Origin: Cryptomeria japonica
Lineage: Eukaryota > Streptophyta > Pinopsida > Cupressales > Cupressaceae
Reading direction: 5' to 3'
DNA length: 64,000 nucleotides
Assembly: GCF_030272615.1 (NCBI RefSeq)
Contig: NC_081414.1
Span: 812,609,069-812,673,068 of the forward strand
Notes under the pieces: model-generated
What the model was told of the DNA's origin: nothing
Database searches by the model: none
What the model saw: only the letters and a program-made list of their open reading frames with translations
Part shown: in pieces, positions 45,087 through 58,200 of the stretch
Layout: the number at the start of each line of letters is the position of its first letter
Numbering within the stretch: the first letter of the stretch is position 1
Program-made: the position numbers and the translations under genes

Positions 45087-46503
45087 TGATGCAGAGAAAA
45101 GGTGAACCTCAATCAAACAAAATAGGAAATACTCCGATAACCCTTCAACGGGATCAACTTCAAGACCCAACACACACACTCAAGACCTCTCAATGGTCAA
45201 GAACACATCAGTTATCCACCAAACTCCACATGCTTGCCAATATTAAAATAGACATATGCTAAAACATGGTGTCTTTGATCCTAAAGCACTTGGAAATCTA
45301 CAAATTCAACACTAAGGACTCCTAAGGCCTTCTTTCAACCTTCAAGGCTCTATTCATGTTACATCCTATCCATTTAACCCAACAAATACAACTCTTTGAT
45401 TAAATAAAACCAAAACTACCTTCTTACTACCCTCTTTGATAGACCCGTACTCAAAGTTCCATAACTTTTTACATGGATCAAAACACCACAATCACTCCAG
45501 TGAGATTATGCAAAACATGATCTTTTACAACATATAAAAAATTAAGGATGATCCAACCATTTAGTACGGAGATATGGCCCTTGTATCAGACTGCATGTTT
45601 TTTGGGACTGTCTTTTCCAATCAAACAACCAACTTGCCTAGCTTCAACTTACATGCACTTTCTCCTTGCAAACCTAGCCAAGAAATGAAATGTATAAACT
45701 GAAAAAAGGAATTTTCACTTGACCTAAACCATCCATGGGATCCCAATCTTGGTTTAGTCAAGTGGATACATTTTCAAGCCACAAACCCTTGAACAGGCAA
45801 CGAACTGGCAAAAACTAAAAGATTTTATTTGATAAACCAAAACTCAGTAAAAACCCTCACACAAATAATGAAAAACCTTCATACAACCATGACACAAACT
45901 CCCATGAAAGAACAGTATAGAGATAGTTCTCTGTACGAACTGTTACAACAAATTTAGCTTAAAAAACATGAAAACAGTCATATTTCATTAACTTCCTCTT
46001 GCTAATACAAAGCCAACCTATTCAAATGATTCAATTTAATATATTTACAACCCTCAAGGCCTTCTAGGCTGAAATCCAACCTAAAACCAACTTATAACTA
46101 ACTTATGACAACTTTTTGCATTCTTGACAACTTTTGACAACAAAAAGTTGCTCCAAAGTTGTCAAGTTTGACAAATATGTATGTCAACTTGCCAAACCTA
46201 TATCTAAACCTTCTAAAACATTAAAATTGTCATTATATGACCTTATCAACCTATTTTATCCACCTAAACACACTTCTACCCCAAAAACCCAACTTTAGCC
46301 TTTTCTAGGCCTAATTGCTCAAAATGGCAACTTTACACTTTTTGATCATTACATTGCATTTCACTACATTTTATGGCTCACATGGCCATGTTACATCACT
46401 TAAAGACCTTATAGGTCTTGTTTGTCTTCATTTTTCATCAAATCCTCCATAGGGCCTATGAGTGACCTTGTTCCACCTTTTCTTCCTGGGAGCTCCTGCA
46501 CCA
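45087..46503 (-). repeat. Array LTR 5
   Basis: 1,417 bp, central type. Confidence 0.92.
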
Positions 46504-47273
46504 TACTCCCAGGGATAAAAAGAATGCAAGGTCTCCTTGCATGGTTGCCTCCTCTTTCTCATTTTCCAATTCATTGGAACCTGCATTGTATTCCTTACAA
46601 AAAATTGTACATGCTTTGGCAACTCATGGTACCTCCGCTCAAAAAATTGGTACTCAAGGTAAGCACCTCCAGCATGATCATCCTTGTAAACAATTAACAA
46701 ACCTACATACAAAACATTAGGATAAACAAAAACATGTTTTTCATTGATTACAATATCATCTTGTTCCAGAAAACCCATTGAAATCTCTTCATATTTAAAA
46801 TGCCATTCTCCTTGCCATGTCACCGTAACCTCACCCATCATCAAGGCTTCATCATGGGCCTTCTTCTTTGTTGCAACTAGCCTCTTCACAGGCTAAACTA
46901 CCTTCTTGTGCACCCTCAAGTGCCAACTCTTTGTTGTACCCTCAAGGTTTTCCAATTTCAACTTCATTTGTGCTTCCCTAAGTTCATCTTCCTTTGTCTT
47001 TTTCTCTAGTTCCTCTTTAAGCTCCCTCAATCTTGCTTCATTTGCTTCTAAAGCCCTTCTTAAACTTCTCAACTCATCTCGTTTCTTTTCTTCTTCATCT
47101 CTCTTCTTTCTTTCTACTTCTTGTTTCCTCAACTGTTCTTCCTCTCTTTTCTTCTTTCCACTGAACATTAGTTCTTTCCACTTCTTGTAAGCACCTACTA
47201 TCTCTTTCTTAGATTTTGTTAACTCCATCTTCACCCCTATATCCCAGACCTTTCACTGCCTCTGATACCACTT
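46504..47273 (-). pseudogene. Array internal domain 5: best example of the coiled-coil ORF
   Basis: Frame 47234-46428 is 268 codons with a single stop, the shared TAG at 46890-46892. It runs 76 bp into LTR 5. The N-terminal ~40 residues are basic (MELTKSKKEIVGAYKKWKEL). Residues about 30-95 form a charged coiled coil (KREEEQLRKQEVERKKR; LRRALEANEARLRELKEELE). Then comes a globular part with LVATKKKAHDEALMMGEV, WHFKYEEISMG, VYKDDHAGGAYLEYQFFERR. The end (TLHSFYPWEYGAGAP) resembles the pol end of chromoviruses. No known domain was recognised in the middle part. PBS near 47259-47270, one base changed. Confidence 0.88.
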
Positions 47274-48691
47274 TGATGCAGAGAAAAGGTGAACCTCACT
47301 CAAACAAAATAGGAAATACTCCGATAACCCTTCAACGGGATCAACTTCAAGACCCAACACACACACTCAAGACCTCTCAATGGTCAAAAACACATCAGTT
47401 ATCCACCAAACTCCACATGCTTGCCAATATTAAAATAGACATATGCTAAAACATGGTGTCTTTGATCCTAAAGCACTTGGAAATCTACAAATTCAACAAT
47501 AAGGACTCCTAAGGCCTTCTTTCAACCTTCAAGGCTCTAGTCATGTTGCATCCTATCCATTTAACCCAACAAATACAACTCTTTGATTAAATAAAACCAA
47601 AACTACCTTCTTACTGCCCTCTTTGATAGACCCATACTCAAAGTTCCATAACTTTTTACATGGATCAAAACACCACAATCACTCCAGTGAGATTATGCAA
47701 AACATGATCTTTTACAACATATAAAAAATTAAGGATGATCCAACCATTTAGTACGGAGATATGGCCCTTGTATCAGACTGCATGTTTTTTGGGACTGTCG
47801 TTTCCAATCAAACAACCAACTTGCCTAGCTTCAACTTAAATGCACTTTCTCCTTGCAAACCTAGCCAAGAAATGAAATGTATACACTGAAAAAAGGAATT
47901 TTCACTTGAAATAAACCATCCATGGGATCCCAATCTTGGTTTAGTCAAGTGGATACATTTTCAAGCCACAAACCCTTGACAAGGCAACGAACTGGCAAAA
48001 ACTAAAAGATTTTATTTGATAAACCAAAACTCAGTAAAAACCCTAACACAAAGAATGAAAAACCTTCATACAACCATGACACAAACTCCCATGAAAGAAC
48101 AGTATAGAGATAGTTCTCTGTACGAACTGTTACAACAAATTTAGCTTAAAAAACATGAAAAACAGTCATATTTCATTAACTTCCTCTTGCTAATACAAAG
48201 CCAACCTTTTCAAATGATTCAATTTAATATATTTACAACCCTCAAGGCCTTCTAGGCTGAAATCCAACCTAAAACCAACTTATAACTAACTTATGACAAC
48301 TTTTTGCATTCTTGACAACTTTTGACAACAAAAAGTTGCTCCAAAGTTGTCAAGTTTGACAAATATGTATGTCAACTTGCCAGACCTATATCTAAACCTT
48401 CTAAAACATTAAAATTGTCATTATATGACCTTATCAACCTATTTTATCCACCTAAACACACTTCTACCCCAAAAACCCAACTTTAGCCTTTTTTAGGCCT
48501 AATTGCTCAAAATGGCAACTTTACACTTTTTGATCATTACATTGCATTTCACTACATTTTATGGCTCACATGGCCATGTTACATCACTTAAAGACCTTAT
48601 AGGTCTTGTTTGTCTTCATTTTTCATCAAATCCTCCATAGGGCCTATGAGTGACCTTGTTCCACCTTTTCTTCCTGGGAGCTCCTGCAACA
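47274..48691 (-). repeat. Array LTR 6
   Basis: 1,418 bp, central type; the terminal TGGTGCAGG reads TGTTGCAGG on minus. Confidence 0.92.
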
Positions 48692-49461
48692 TACTCCCAA
48701 GGATAAAAAGAATGCAAGGTCTCCTTGCATGGTTGCCTCCTCTTTCTGGTTTTCCAATTCATTGGAACCTGCATTGTATTCCTTACAAAAAATTGTACAT
48801 GCTTTGGCAACTCATGGTACCTCCGCTCAAAAAATTGGTACTCAAGGTAAGCACCTCCAACATGATCATCCTTGTAAACAATTAACAAACCTACATACAA
48901 AACATTAGGATAAACAAAAACATGTTTTTCATTGATTACAATATCATCTTGTTCCAGAAAACCCATTTAAATCTCTTCATATTTAAAATGCCATTCTCCT
49001 TGCCATGTCAACGTAACCTCACCCATCATCAAGGCTTCATCATGGGCCTTCTTCTTTGTTGCAACTAGCCTCTTCACAGGCTAAACTACCTTCTTGTGCA
49101 CCCTCAAGTGCCAACTCTTTGTTGTACCCTCAAGGTTTTCCAATTTCAACTTCATTTGTGCTTCCCTAAGTTCATCTTCCTTTGTCTTTTTCTCTAGTTC
49201 CTCTTTAAGCTCCCTCAATCTTGCTTCATTTGCTTCTAAAGCCCTTCTTAAACTTCTCAACTCATCTCGTTTCTTTTCTTCTTCATCTCTCTTCTTTCTT
49301 TCTACTTCTTGTTTCCTCAACTGTTCTTCCTCTCTTTTCTTCTTTCCACTGAACATTAGTTCTTTCCACTTCTTGTAAGCACCTACTATTTCTTTCTTAG
49401 ATTTTGTTAACTCCATCTTCACCCCTATATCCCAGACCTTTCACTGGCTCTGATACCACTT
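48692..49461 (-). pseudogene. Array internal domain 6
   Basis: Frame 49422-49081, shared TAG, then a second stop (TAA near 48967, in place of GAA) and 48966-48616. PBS intact just right of 49440. Confidence 0.87.
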
Positions 49462-50879
49462 TGATGCAGAGAAAAGGTGAACCTCAATCAAACAAAATAG
49501 GAAATACTCTGATAACCCTTCAACGGGATCAACTTCAAGACCCAACACACACACTCAAGACCTCTCAATGGTCAAGAACACATCAGTTATCCACCAAACT
49601 CCACATGCTTGCCAATATTAAAATAGACATATGCTAAAACATGGTGTCTTTGATCCTAAAGCTCTTGGAAATCTACAAATTCAACACTAAGGAATCCTAA
49701 GGCCTTCTTTCAACCTTCAAGGCTCTAGTCATGTTACATCCCATCCATTTAACCCAACAAATACAACTCTTTGATTAAATAAAACCAAAACTACCTTCTT
49801 ACTACCCTCTTTGATAGACCCGTACTCAAAGTTCCATAACTTTTTACATGGATCAAAACACCACAATCACTCCAGTGAGATTATGCAAAACATGATCTTT
49901 TACAACATATAAAAAATTAAGTATGATCCAACCGTTTAGTACGAAGATATGGCCCTTGTATCAGACTGCATGTTTTTTGGGACTGTCTTTTCCAATCAAA
50001 CAACCAACTTGCCTAGCTTCAACTTAAATGCACTTTCTCCTTGCAAACCTAGCCAAGAAATGAAATGTATACACTGAAAAAAGGAATTTTCACTTGAACT
50101 AAACCATCCATGGGATCCCAATCTTGGTTTAGTCAAGTGGATACATTTTCAAGCCACAAACCCTTGACAAGGCAACGAACTGGCAAAAACTAAAAGATTT
50201 TATTTGATAAACCAAAACTCAGTAAAAACCCTCACACAAAGAATGAAAAACCTTCATACAACCATGACACAAACTCCCATGAAAGAACAGTATAGAGATA
50301 GTTCTCTGTACGAACTGTTACAACAAATTTAGCTTAAAAAACATGAAAAACAGTCATATTTCATTAACTTCCTCTTGCTAATACAAAGCCAACCTGTTCA
50401 AATGATTCAATTTAATATATTTACAACCCTCAAGGCCTTCTAGGCTGAAATCCAACCTAAAACCAACTTATAACTAACTTATGACAACTTTTTGCATTCT
50501 TGACAACTTTTGACAACAAAAAGTTGCTCCAAAGTTGTCAAGTTTGACAAATATGTATGTCAACTTGCCAGACCTATATCTAAACCTTCTAAAACATTAA
50601 AATTGTCATTATATGACCTTATCAACCTATTTTATCCACCTAAACACACTTCTACCCCAAAAACCCAACTTTAGCCTTTTCTAGGCCTAATTGCTCAAAA
50701 TGGCAACTTTACACTTTTTGATCATTACATTGCATTTCACTACATTTTATGGCTCACATGGCCATGTTACATCACTTAAAGACCTTATAGGTCTTGTTTG
50801 TCTTCATTTTTCATCAAATCCTCCATAGGGCCTATGAGTGACCTTGTTCCACCTTTTCTTCCTGGGAGCTCCTGCACCA
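49462..50879 (-). repeat. Array LTR 7
   Basis: 1,418 bp, central type. Confidence 0.92.
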
Positions 50880-51649
50880 TACTCCCAGGGATAAAAAGAA
50901 TGCAAGGTCTCCTTGCATGGTTGCCTCCTCTTTCTGGTTTTCCAATTCATTGGAACCTGCATTGTATTCCTTACAAAAAATTGTACATGCTTTGGCAACT
51001 CATGGTACCTCCGCTCAAAAAATTGGTACTCAAGGTAAGCACCTCCAACATGATCATCCTTGTAAACAGTTAACAAACCTACATACAAAACATTAGGATA
51101 AACAAAAACATGTTTTTCATTGATTACAATATCATCTTGTTCCAGAAAACCCATTGAAATCTCTTCATATTTAAAATGCCATTCTCCTTGCCATGTCACC
51201 GTAACCTCACCCATCATCAAGGCTTCATCATGGGCCTTCTTCTTTGTTGCAACTAGCCCCTTCACAGGCTAAACTACCTTCTTGTGCACCCTCAAGTGCC
51301 AACTCTTTGTTGTACCCTCAGGGTTTTCCAATTTCAACTTCATTTGTGCTTCCCTAAGTTCATCTTCCTTTGTCTTTTTCTCTAGTTCCTCTTTAAGCTC
51401 CCTCAATCTTGCTTCATTTGCTTCTAAAGCCATTCTTAAACTTCTCAACTCATCTCATTTCTTTTCTTCTTCATCTCTCTTCGTTCTTTCTACTTCTTGT
51501 TTCCTCAACTCTTCTTCCTCTCTTTTCTTCTTTCCACCAAACATTAGTTCTTTCCACTTCTTGTAAGCACCTACTATCTCTTTCTTAGATTTTGTTAACT
51601 CCATCTTCACCCCTATATCCCAGACCTTTCGCTGGCTCTGATACCACTT
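50880..51649 (-). pseudogene. Array internal domain 7, hybrid between central and outer types
   Basis: The C-terminal half (51265-50804) is central type with the shared TAG. The N-terminal half (51742-51455) has the outer-type variants KREEEELRKQEVERTKR and FGGKKK. The switch lies between about 51290 and 51480. Confidence 0.87.
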
Positions 51650-53067
51650 TGATGCAGAGAAAAGGTGAACCTCACTCAAACAAAATAGGAAATACTCCAA
51701 TAACCCTTCAATGGGATCAACTTCAAGACCCAACACACACACTCAAGACCTCTCAATGGTCAAAAACACATCAGTTGTCCACCAAACTCCACATGCTTGC
51801 CAACATTAAAATAGACATATGCTAAACCATGGTGTCTTTGATCCTAAATCACTTGGAAATCTAAAAATTCAACACTAAGGACTCCTAAGGCCTTCTTTCA
51901 ACCTTCAAGGCTCTGTTCATGTTACATCCTATCCATTTAACCCAACAAATACAACTCTTTGATTAAATAAAACCAAATCTACCTTCTTATTGCCCTCTTT
52001 GACAAACTCGTACTCAAAGTTCTATAACTTTTTAAATGGATCAAAAATCCACAATCTCTCTAGTGAGATTATGAAAAATGTGATCCTTTACAACATATGA
52101 AAAATTAAGGATGATCCAACAATTGAGTAAAGAGATATGGCCCCCATATCAGACTGCATGTTTTCTGGGACTGTCTTTTCCAATCAAACCACCAACTTGC
52201 CTAGCTTCAACTTAAATGCACTTTCTCCTTGCAAACCTAGCCGAGAAATGAAATATATACACTGAATAAATGAATTTTCACTTGACCTAAACCATCTATG
52301 GGATCCCAATCTTGGTTTGGTCAAGTGGATACATTTTCAAGCCACAAACCCTTGACAGGGTAGTGAACTGGCCAAAACTAAAAGATTTTATTTGATAAAG
52401 AAAAACTTAGTAAAAACCCTCACACAAAGAATGAAAAACCTTCATACAACCATGACACAAACTCCTATGAAAGAACATTATGGAAATAGTTCTCTGTACG
52501 GACTATTATAACAAATTTAGCTTAAAAAAAATGAAAAATAGTCATATTTTATTAACTTCCTCTTGCTAATACAAAACCAACCTGTTCAAATGATTCAATT
52601 TCGTCTATTTACAACCCTAAAGGCCTTCCAGGCTGAAATCCAACCTAAAACCAACTTATAACTATCTTATGACAATTGTTTGCATTCTTGACAACTTTTG
52701 ACAACAAAAAGTTGCTCCAAAGTTGTCAAGTTTGACAAATATGTATGTCAACTTGCAAACCTATATCTAAACCTTCTAAAACATTAAAATGGTCATTATA
52801 TGACCTTATAAACCTATTTTATCCACCTAAACACACTTCTACCCCAAAAACCCAATTTTAGCCTTTTCTAGGCCTAATTGCTCAAAATGGCAATTTTACA
52901 CTTTTTGATCATTACATTGCATTAGACTACATTTTAATGGCTCACATGGCCATGTTACATCACTTAAAGACCTTATAGGTCTTGTTTGTCTTCATTTTTT
53001 ATCAAATCATCCATAGGGCCTATCAATGACCCTGCTCCACCTTGTCTTCCTAGGTGCTCCTGTACCA
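51650..53067 (-). repeat. Array LTR 8
   Basis: 1,418 bp; a diverged outer copy, with TGGTACAGGAGC start on minus. Confidence 0.9.
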
Positions 53068-53837
53068 TACTCCCGAGGATAAAAAGAATGCAAGGTCCCC
53101 TTGCATGGCTGCCTCCTCTTTCTAGTTTTCCAACTCATTGGAACTTTCATTGTATTCCCTACTAAAAATTGTACATTCTTTGGCAACTCATGGTACCTCC
53201 ACTCAAAAAATTGGTACTCAAGGTAAGCACCTCCAACATTATCATCCTTGTAAACACTCAACAAACCTGCATACAAAACATTAGGATAAACAAAAACATC
53301 TTTTTCATTCATTACAATATCATCTTGTTCCAGCAAACCCATTGAAATCTCTTCATATTTAAAATGTCATTCTCCTTGGCATGTCACCATAACCTCACCC
53401 ATCATCAAGGCTTCATCATGGGCCTTCTTCTTTGTTGCAACTAGCCTCTTCACAAGCCAAACTACCTTCTTGTGCACCCTCAAGTGCCAACTCTTTGTTG
53501 TACCCTCAAGTTTTTCCAATTTCAACTTCATTTGTGCTTCACTAAGTTCATCTTCCTTTGTCTTTTTCTCTAGTTCCTCTTTAAGCTCCCTCAATCTTGC
53601 TTCATTTGCTTCTAAAGCCCTTCTTAAACTTCTCAACTCATCTCGTTTCTTTTCTTCTTCATCTCTCTTCATTCTTTCTACTTCTTGTTTCCTCAACTCT
53701 TCTTCCTCTCTTTTCTTCTTTCCACCGAACATTAGTTCTTTCCACTTCTTGTAAGCACCTACTATCTCTTTCTTATATTTTGTTAACTCCATCTTCACCC
53801 CTATATCCCACACCTTTCGCTGGCTCTGATACCACTT
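53068..53837 (-). pseudogene. Array internal domain 8, without the shared nonsense codon
   Basis: Frame 53813-53367 (148 codons) reads through the place of the shared stop as KKVVWLVKRLV, so this copy keeps the older state. It is then broken at CQGE-stop (53364) and continues at 53342-53007 in the same frame. PBS TGGTATCAGAGCC just right of 53820. Confidence 0.88.
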
Positions 53838-55236
53838 TGATGCAGAGAAAAGGTGAACCTCACTAAAAAAAAATAGGAAATACTCCTATAACCCTTCAAT
53901 GGGATCAACTCCGAGACCCAACACCCACACTCAAGACCTCTCAATGGTCAAAAACACATCAATTGTCCACCAAACTCCACATGCTTGCCAATATTAAAAT
54001 AGACATATGCTAAAACATGGTTTCTTTGATCCTAAAGCACTTGGAAATCTACAAATTCAACACTAAGGACTCCTAAGGCCACCTTTCAACCTTCAATGCT
54101 CTATTCATGTTACATCCTATCCATTTAACCCAACAAATACAACTCTTTGATTAAATAAAACCAAAACTACCTTCTTATTGCCCTCTTTGACAGACCCGTA
54201 CTCTGAGTTCCATAAATTTTTAAATTGATCAACACTCCACAATTGCTCTGGTGAGATTATGAAAAACTTGATCCTTTACAACATATCACAAATTAAGGAT
54301 GATCCAATGGTTGAGTACGGAGATATGGCCCCTCTATCAGACTGCATGTTTTATGGGACTGTCTTTTCCAATCAAACCACCAACTTGCCTAGCTTCAACT
54401 TAAATGCACTTTCTCCTTGCAAACCTGGCCAAGAAATGAAATATATACACTGAAGAAAGGAATTTTCACTTGACCTAAACCATCTATGGGATCCCAATCT
54501 TAGTTTAGTCAAGTGGATACATTTTCAAGCCACAAACCCTTGACAAGGTAGCGAACTGGCAAAAACTAAAAGATTTTATTTGATAAACCAAAACTTAGTA
54601 AAAACCCTCACACAAAGAATGAAAAACCTTCATACAACCATGACACAAACTCTCATGAAAGAACAGTATGGAAATTGTTCTCTGTATGGGCTGTTACAAC
54701 AAATTTAGCTTATTAATCATGAAAAACAGTCATATTTCATGAACTTCCTCTTGCTAATACAAAGCCAACCTCTTTGAATGATTCAGTTTCATCTATTTAC
54801 AACCCTCAAGGCCTTCTAGGCTGAAATCCAACCTAAAACCAACTTATAACTAACTTATGACAACTTTTGACAACAAAAAGTTGCTCCAAAATTGTCAAGT
54901 TTGACAAATATGTATGTCAACTTGCCAAACCTATATCTAAACCTTCTAAAACATTAAAATGGTCATTATATGACCTTATAAACCTATTTTATCCACCTAA
55001 ACACACTTCTATCCCAAAAACCCAATTTTAGCCTTTTCTAGGCCTAATTGCTCAAAATGGCAATTTTACACTTTTTGATCATTACATTGCATTTCAGTAC
55101 ATTTTATGGCTCACATGGCCATGTTACATCACTTAAAGACCTTATAGGTCTTGTTTGTCTTCATTTTTCATCATATCCTCCATAGGGCCTATTAGTGACC
55201 CTGCTCCACCTTGTCTTCCTGGGTGCTCCTGCACCA
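53838..55236 (-). repeat. Array LTR 9 (outermost, 5' on minus)
   Basis: 1,399 bp. It lacks about 18 bp covering one arm of the conserved inverted repeat. It starts TGGTGCAGGAGCACCC at 55236 and is joined directly to chromovirus pol at 55237. Confidence 0.9.
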
Positions 55237-58200
55237 GTAGCAATTGAGATGGTAAACAAACTCCAGTTGAAAAGGTTGCCACACACCAATCCTTATAAGG
55301 TATCATGGTTGAGTAAAGGACAACATGTGCTAGTTGATGAGAAATATTGGATAGATTTTGAAATTGGATAGTATAAGGATAGATTACTATGTGATATATT
55401 ACCTATGGATGCATGCCATTTGTTGCTTGGATGCCCTTGGCAATATGATGTGAAAACTATACATGATGGGGAGAAGAATTCTTATGTTATCACCAAGGAA
55501 GGAAGGAAGTTCCAAATGGATACTTTGGTTGTTCAAGGAGAAGAGAGACATGTAGGATCAAGTGTTATGTTTATTAGTGGGAAGGAGTTCCTAAAATAGT
55601 TGAAGCATGAGGGGGACCAGGGATATGCCATCATAGTGAAACCAAAAGAAGAGTCAAATTCTGAACCTAAACTAGTAGTACCTCAAGAAGTGAAGACCTT
55701 GTTAGACCGGTACAAGGACATAGTGGTGAATGAGATACCAAATGCTTTACCCCCATATAGAGATCTGAACCATCAGATAGACCTCATACCTGGAGCTACC
55801 TTGCCAAACAAAGATGCTTACAAAATGACACCCACACAAAATGAAGAAATAACAAGACAAGTGCAAGAATTGCTAGGTAAGGGATTGATCAAGAAGAGTT
55901 TAAGCCCATGTGTAGTACCTATTTTTTTGGTACCTAAGAAGGATGGAAAATGGAAAATGTGCACCGACTCAAGAGCTATCAACATGATTACCATCAAATA
56001 CTAGTTTCTAATGCCAATAATTGAGGGCCTAATGGACTACCTAGGAGGATCTTGTTACTTTTCAAAGTTGGATTTGAAATCAGGTTATCATCAAATAAGG
56101 ATCAGACTTGGAGATGAGTGGAAAATAGCCTTTAAGACTAATTAGAGGCTCTATGAATGATTGGTGATTCCCTTTGGGCTCACAAATGCACCTAGCACCT
56201 TCATGAGACTCATGAATGAAGTGCATGTAGAGTTTATTGGTAAATTTGTGATTGTTTATCTTGATGACATTCTGATTTTTAGCAGGTTAAGGGAGGAGCA
56301 TATAAAACATTTGGATCAGGTCTTGAGGAAGCTACATCAAGAAAAAATTATGATAAACTTAGACAAGTGTGAGTTCTTAAAAACTGAATTAGTATATCTT
56401 GGTTTTGTAATTTCTTGAGGTTGTTTGAAAATGGATCCAACAAAGGTAGATGCAATAGTTAATTAGCCTACTCCTAAGTCAATAGGAGATGTGAGAAGTT
56501 TTCATGGATTAGCTTCTTTCTATAGGAAGTTTATTAGAGGATTTAGTCATGTATGTGCACCCATATTGAATACCATCAAAGGAAGAATGAAATGTCAGTT
56601 TAAGTGGACTAGTGCAACAGACAATGGGTTTGAATTGTTGAAATAAAAAGTGGTAGAACTACCTTATCTTAGGCTCCCTGATTTCAATATGCTCTTTATA
56701 GTGGAGTGTGTTGCTAGAAAGTTGGTAATATGAGTAGTTTTGAGCCAAGAAGGTCATCCAGTAGCATTTTTCTCTAAGAATCTCAATTAAGAAAAGAAAA
56801 ATTACTCTACCTATGACCTAGAGTTGTATACCATGGTACAAGCCCTTAAGAAATGGCGGCATTATCTACTTCCAAAAGAATTCATAGTTTATACTGACAA
56901 CCATGCACTTAGCTTCTTGAATGGCCAGGAGAAGTTGCATCAAAGACACATCAAATGGGTTGAGCACTTGCAGGCTTATACCTTTTCCATCAAGCATAAG
57001 AAATGAGTCACCAATAAGGTAGTAGATGCCTTAAGTAGAATAGTTCTTACCATCAAACAAGTTCATCTCCAAATTGGGGGGTTAAATGAACTCAAAGACC
57101 TATACCAAGGAGACAAGGATTTGGGTGAAGCATATTATGTTTGCACCATGTTTACTAATATTTGTCATGTTGCATATTCTGCTTTCATGTTGCAGGAAGG
57201 CCTTTTGTTTAAAGGGCACTTACTTTTCATACCACAATGTTCTATGAGGGATAATATCATCAAGGAGAAGCATCAAGGCAGCTTAGGAGGAGATTTTGGT
57301 CTTGACAAGACCTTAGAGAAGGTTGGAAGGTTTTATCATTGGCCTAAACTTTAGTTAGATGATACGAGGTTTGTGGAGAAATGTTCCATCTGTCAGAGAG
57401 CTAAGGGAACCTCCACCAATGCAGTTTTATATCAGTCATTGGCCATACCAACTAGACCTTGGGAATGCTTGAGCATGGACTTTGTCCTTGATTTGCCTAG
57501 GACTCCAAGAGGGTATGATAGTGTTTTTTTCATAGTGGACAGATTCAGCAAGATGGCACACTTTGTGCTTTGCAAATGCACTAATGATGCCCCCTATATA
57601 GCAGGGCTATTGTTAAAGAAAGTTGTATGGATTCATGGCCTACCGGTTAGCATTGTGAGTGATAGAGACACTAAATTTGTAAGTCACTTTTGGCGAACCT
57701 TATGGAAGAAATTAGGCACAAAATTTTCTTTTTCATCAGCATACAATTCACAATCAAATGGACAAACTGAAATGGTTAAAAAATCCTTAGGCAACTTGTT
57801 ACGATGTCTCACCAAACAACAAGGACAAGCTTGGGATCTAGTATTGGGTCAAGCAGAGTATGCCTACGATGACTCAGTTAATAGAAGTACAAGTTGGAGT
57901 CCCTTTGAGATTGTTTATGGATGTCATTCTAGGGGCATATTGGAACTTAGAGACCTCATTCCTATGGACCATATAAGTGCACAAGGGGAAAACTTTGTAG
58001 ATAATATAAAAGAGATACATGAGCAGGTCAAGAAGATGTTGCAACAGCACAATAAGAAGTACAAGGCATTAGCAAATAAGAAAAGAAGAGAGGTACACTA
58101 TAAGGTTGGCGATCTAGTGTTGGCCTACTTGACAAAGGAGAGACTACCCAAGGGACAACCTAGTAAGCTATACATGAAGAAGATTGGACCTCTTAAGGTG

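Larger units (their letters stand above)
35671..55236 (-). mobile_element. Tandem array of a non-autonomous LTR retrotransposon: nine LTRs and nine internal domains
   Basis: On minus the order is LTR, internal, LTR, internal and so on, with adjacent internals sharing one LTR. LTR ends (plus-strand left edges) are at 36337, 38523, 40711, 42899, 45087, 47274, 49462, 51650 and 53838, so the period is 2186-2188 bp. Each LTR is about 1,418 bp (TGGTGCAGGAGC...CTCTGCATCA). Each internal of about 770 bp has a PBS (TGGTATCAGAGCC, 3 bp after the LTR) and one ORF, with no gag zinc knuckle, RT or integrase. Units 39941-51300 are nearly identical; the outer ones are more diverged. It lies inside the chromovirus pol. 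Confidence 0.93.
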
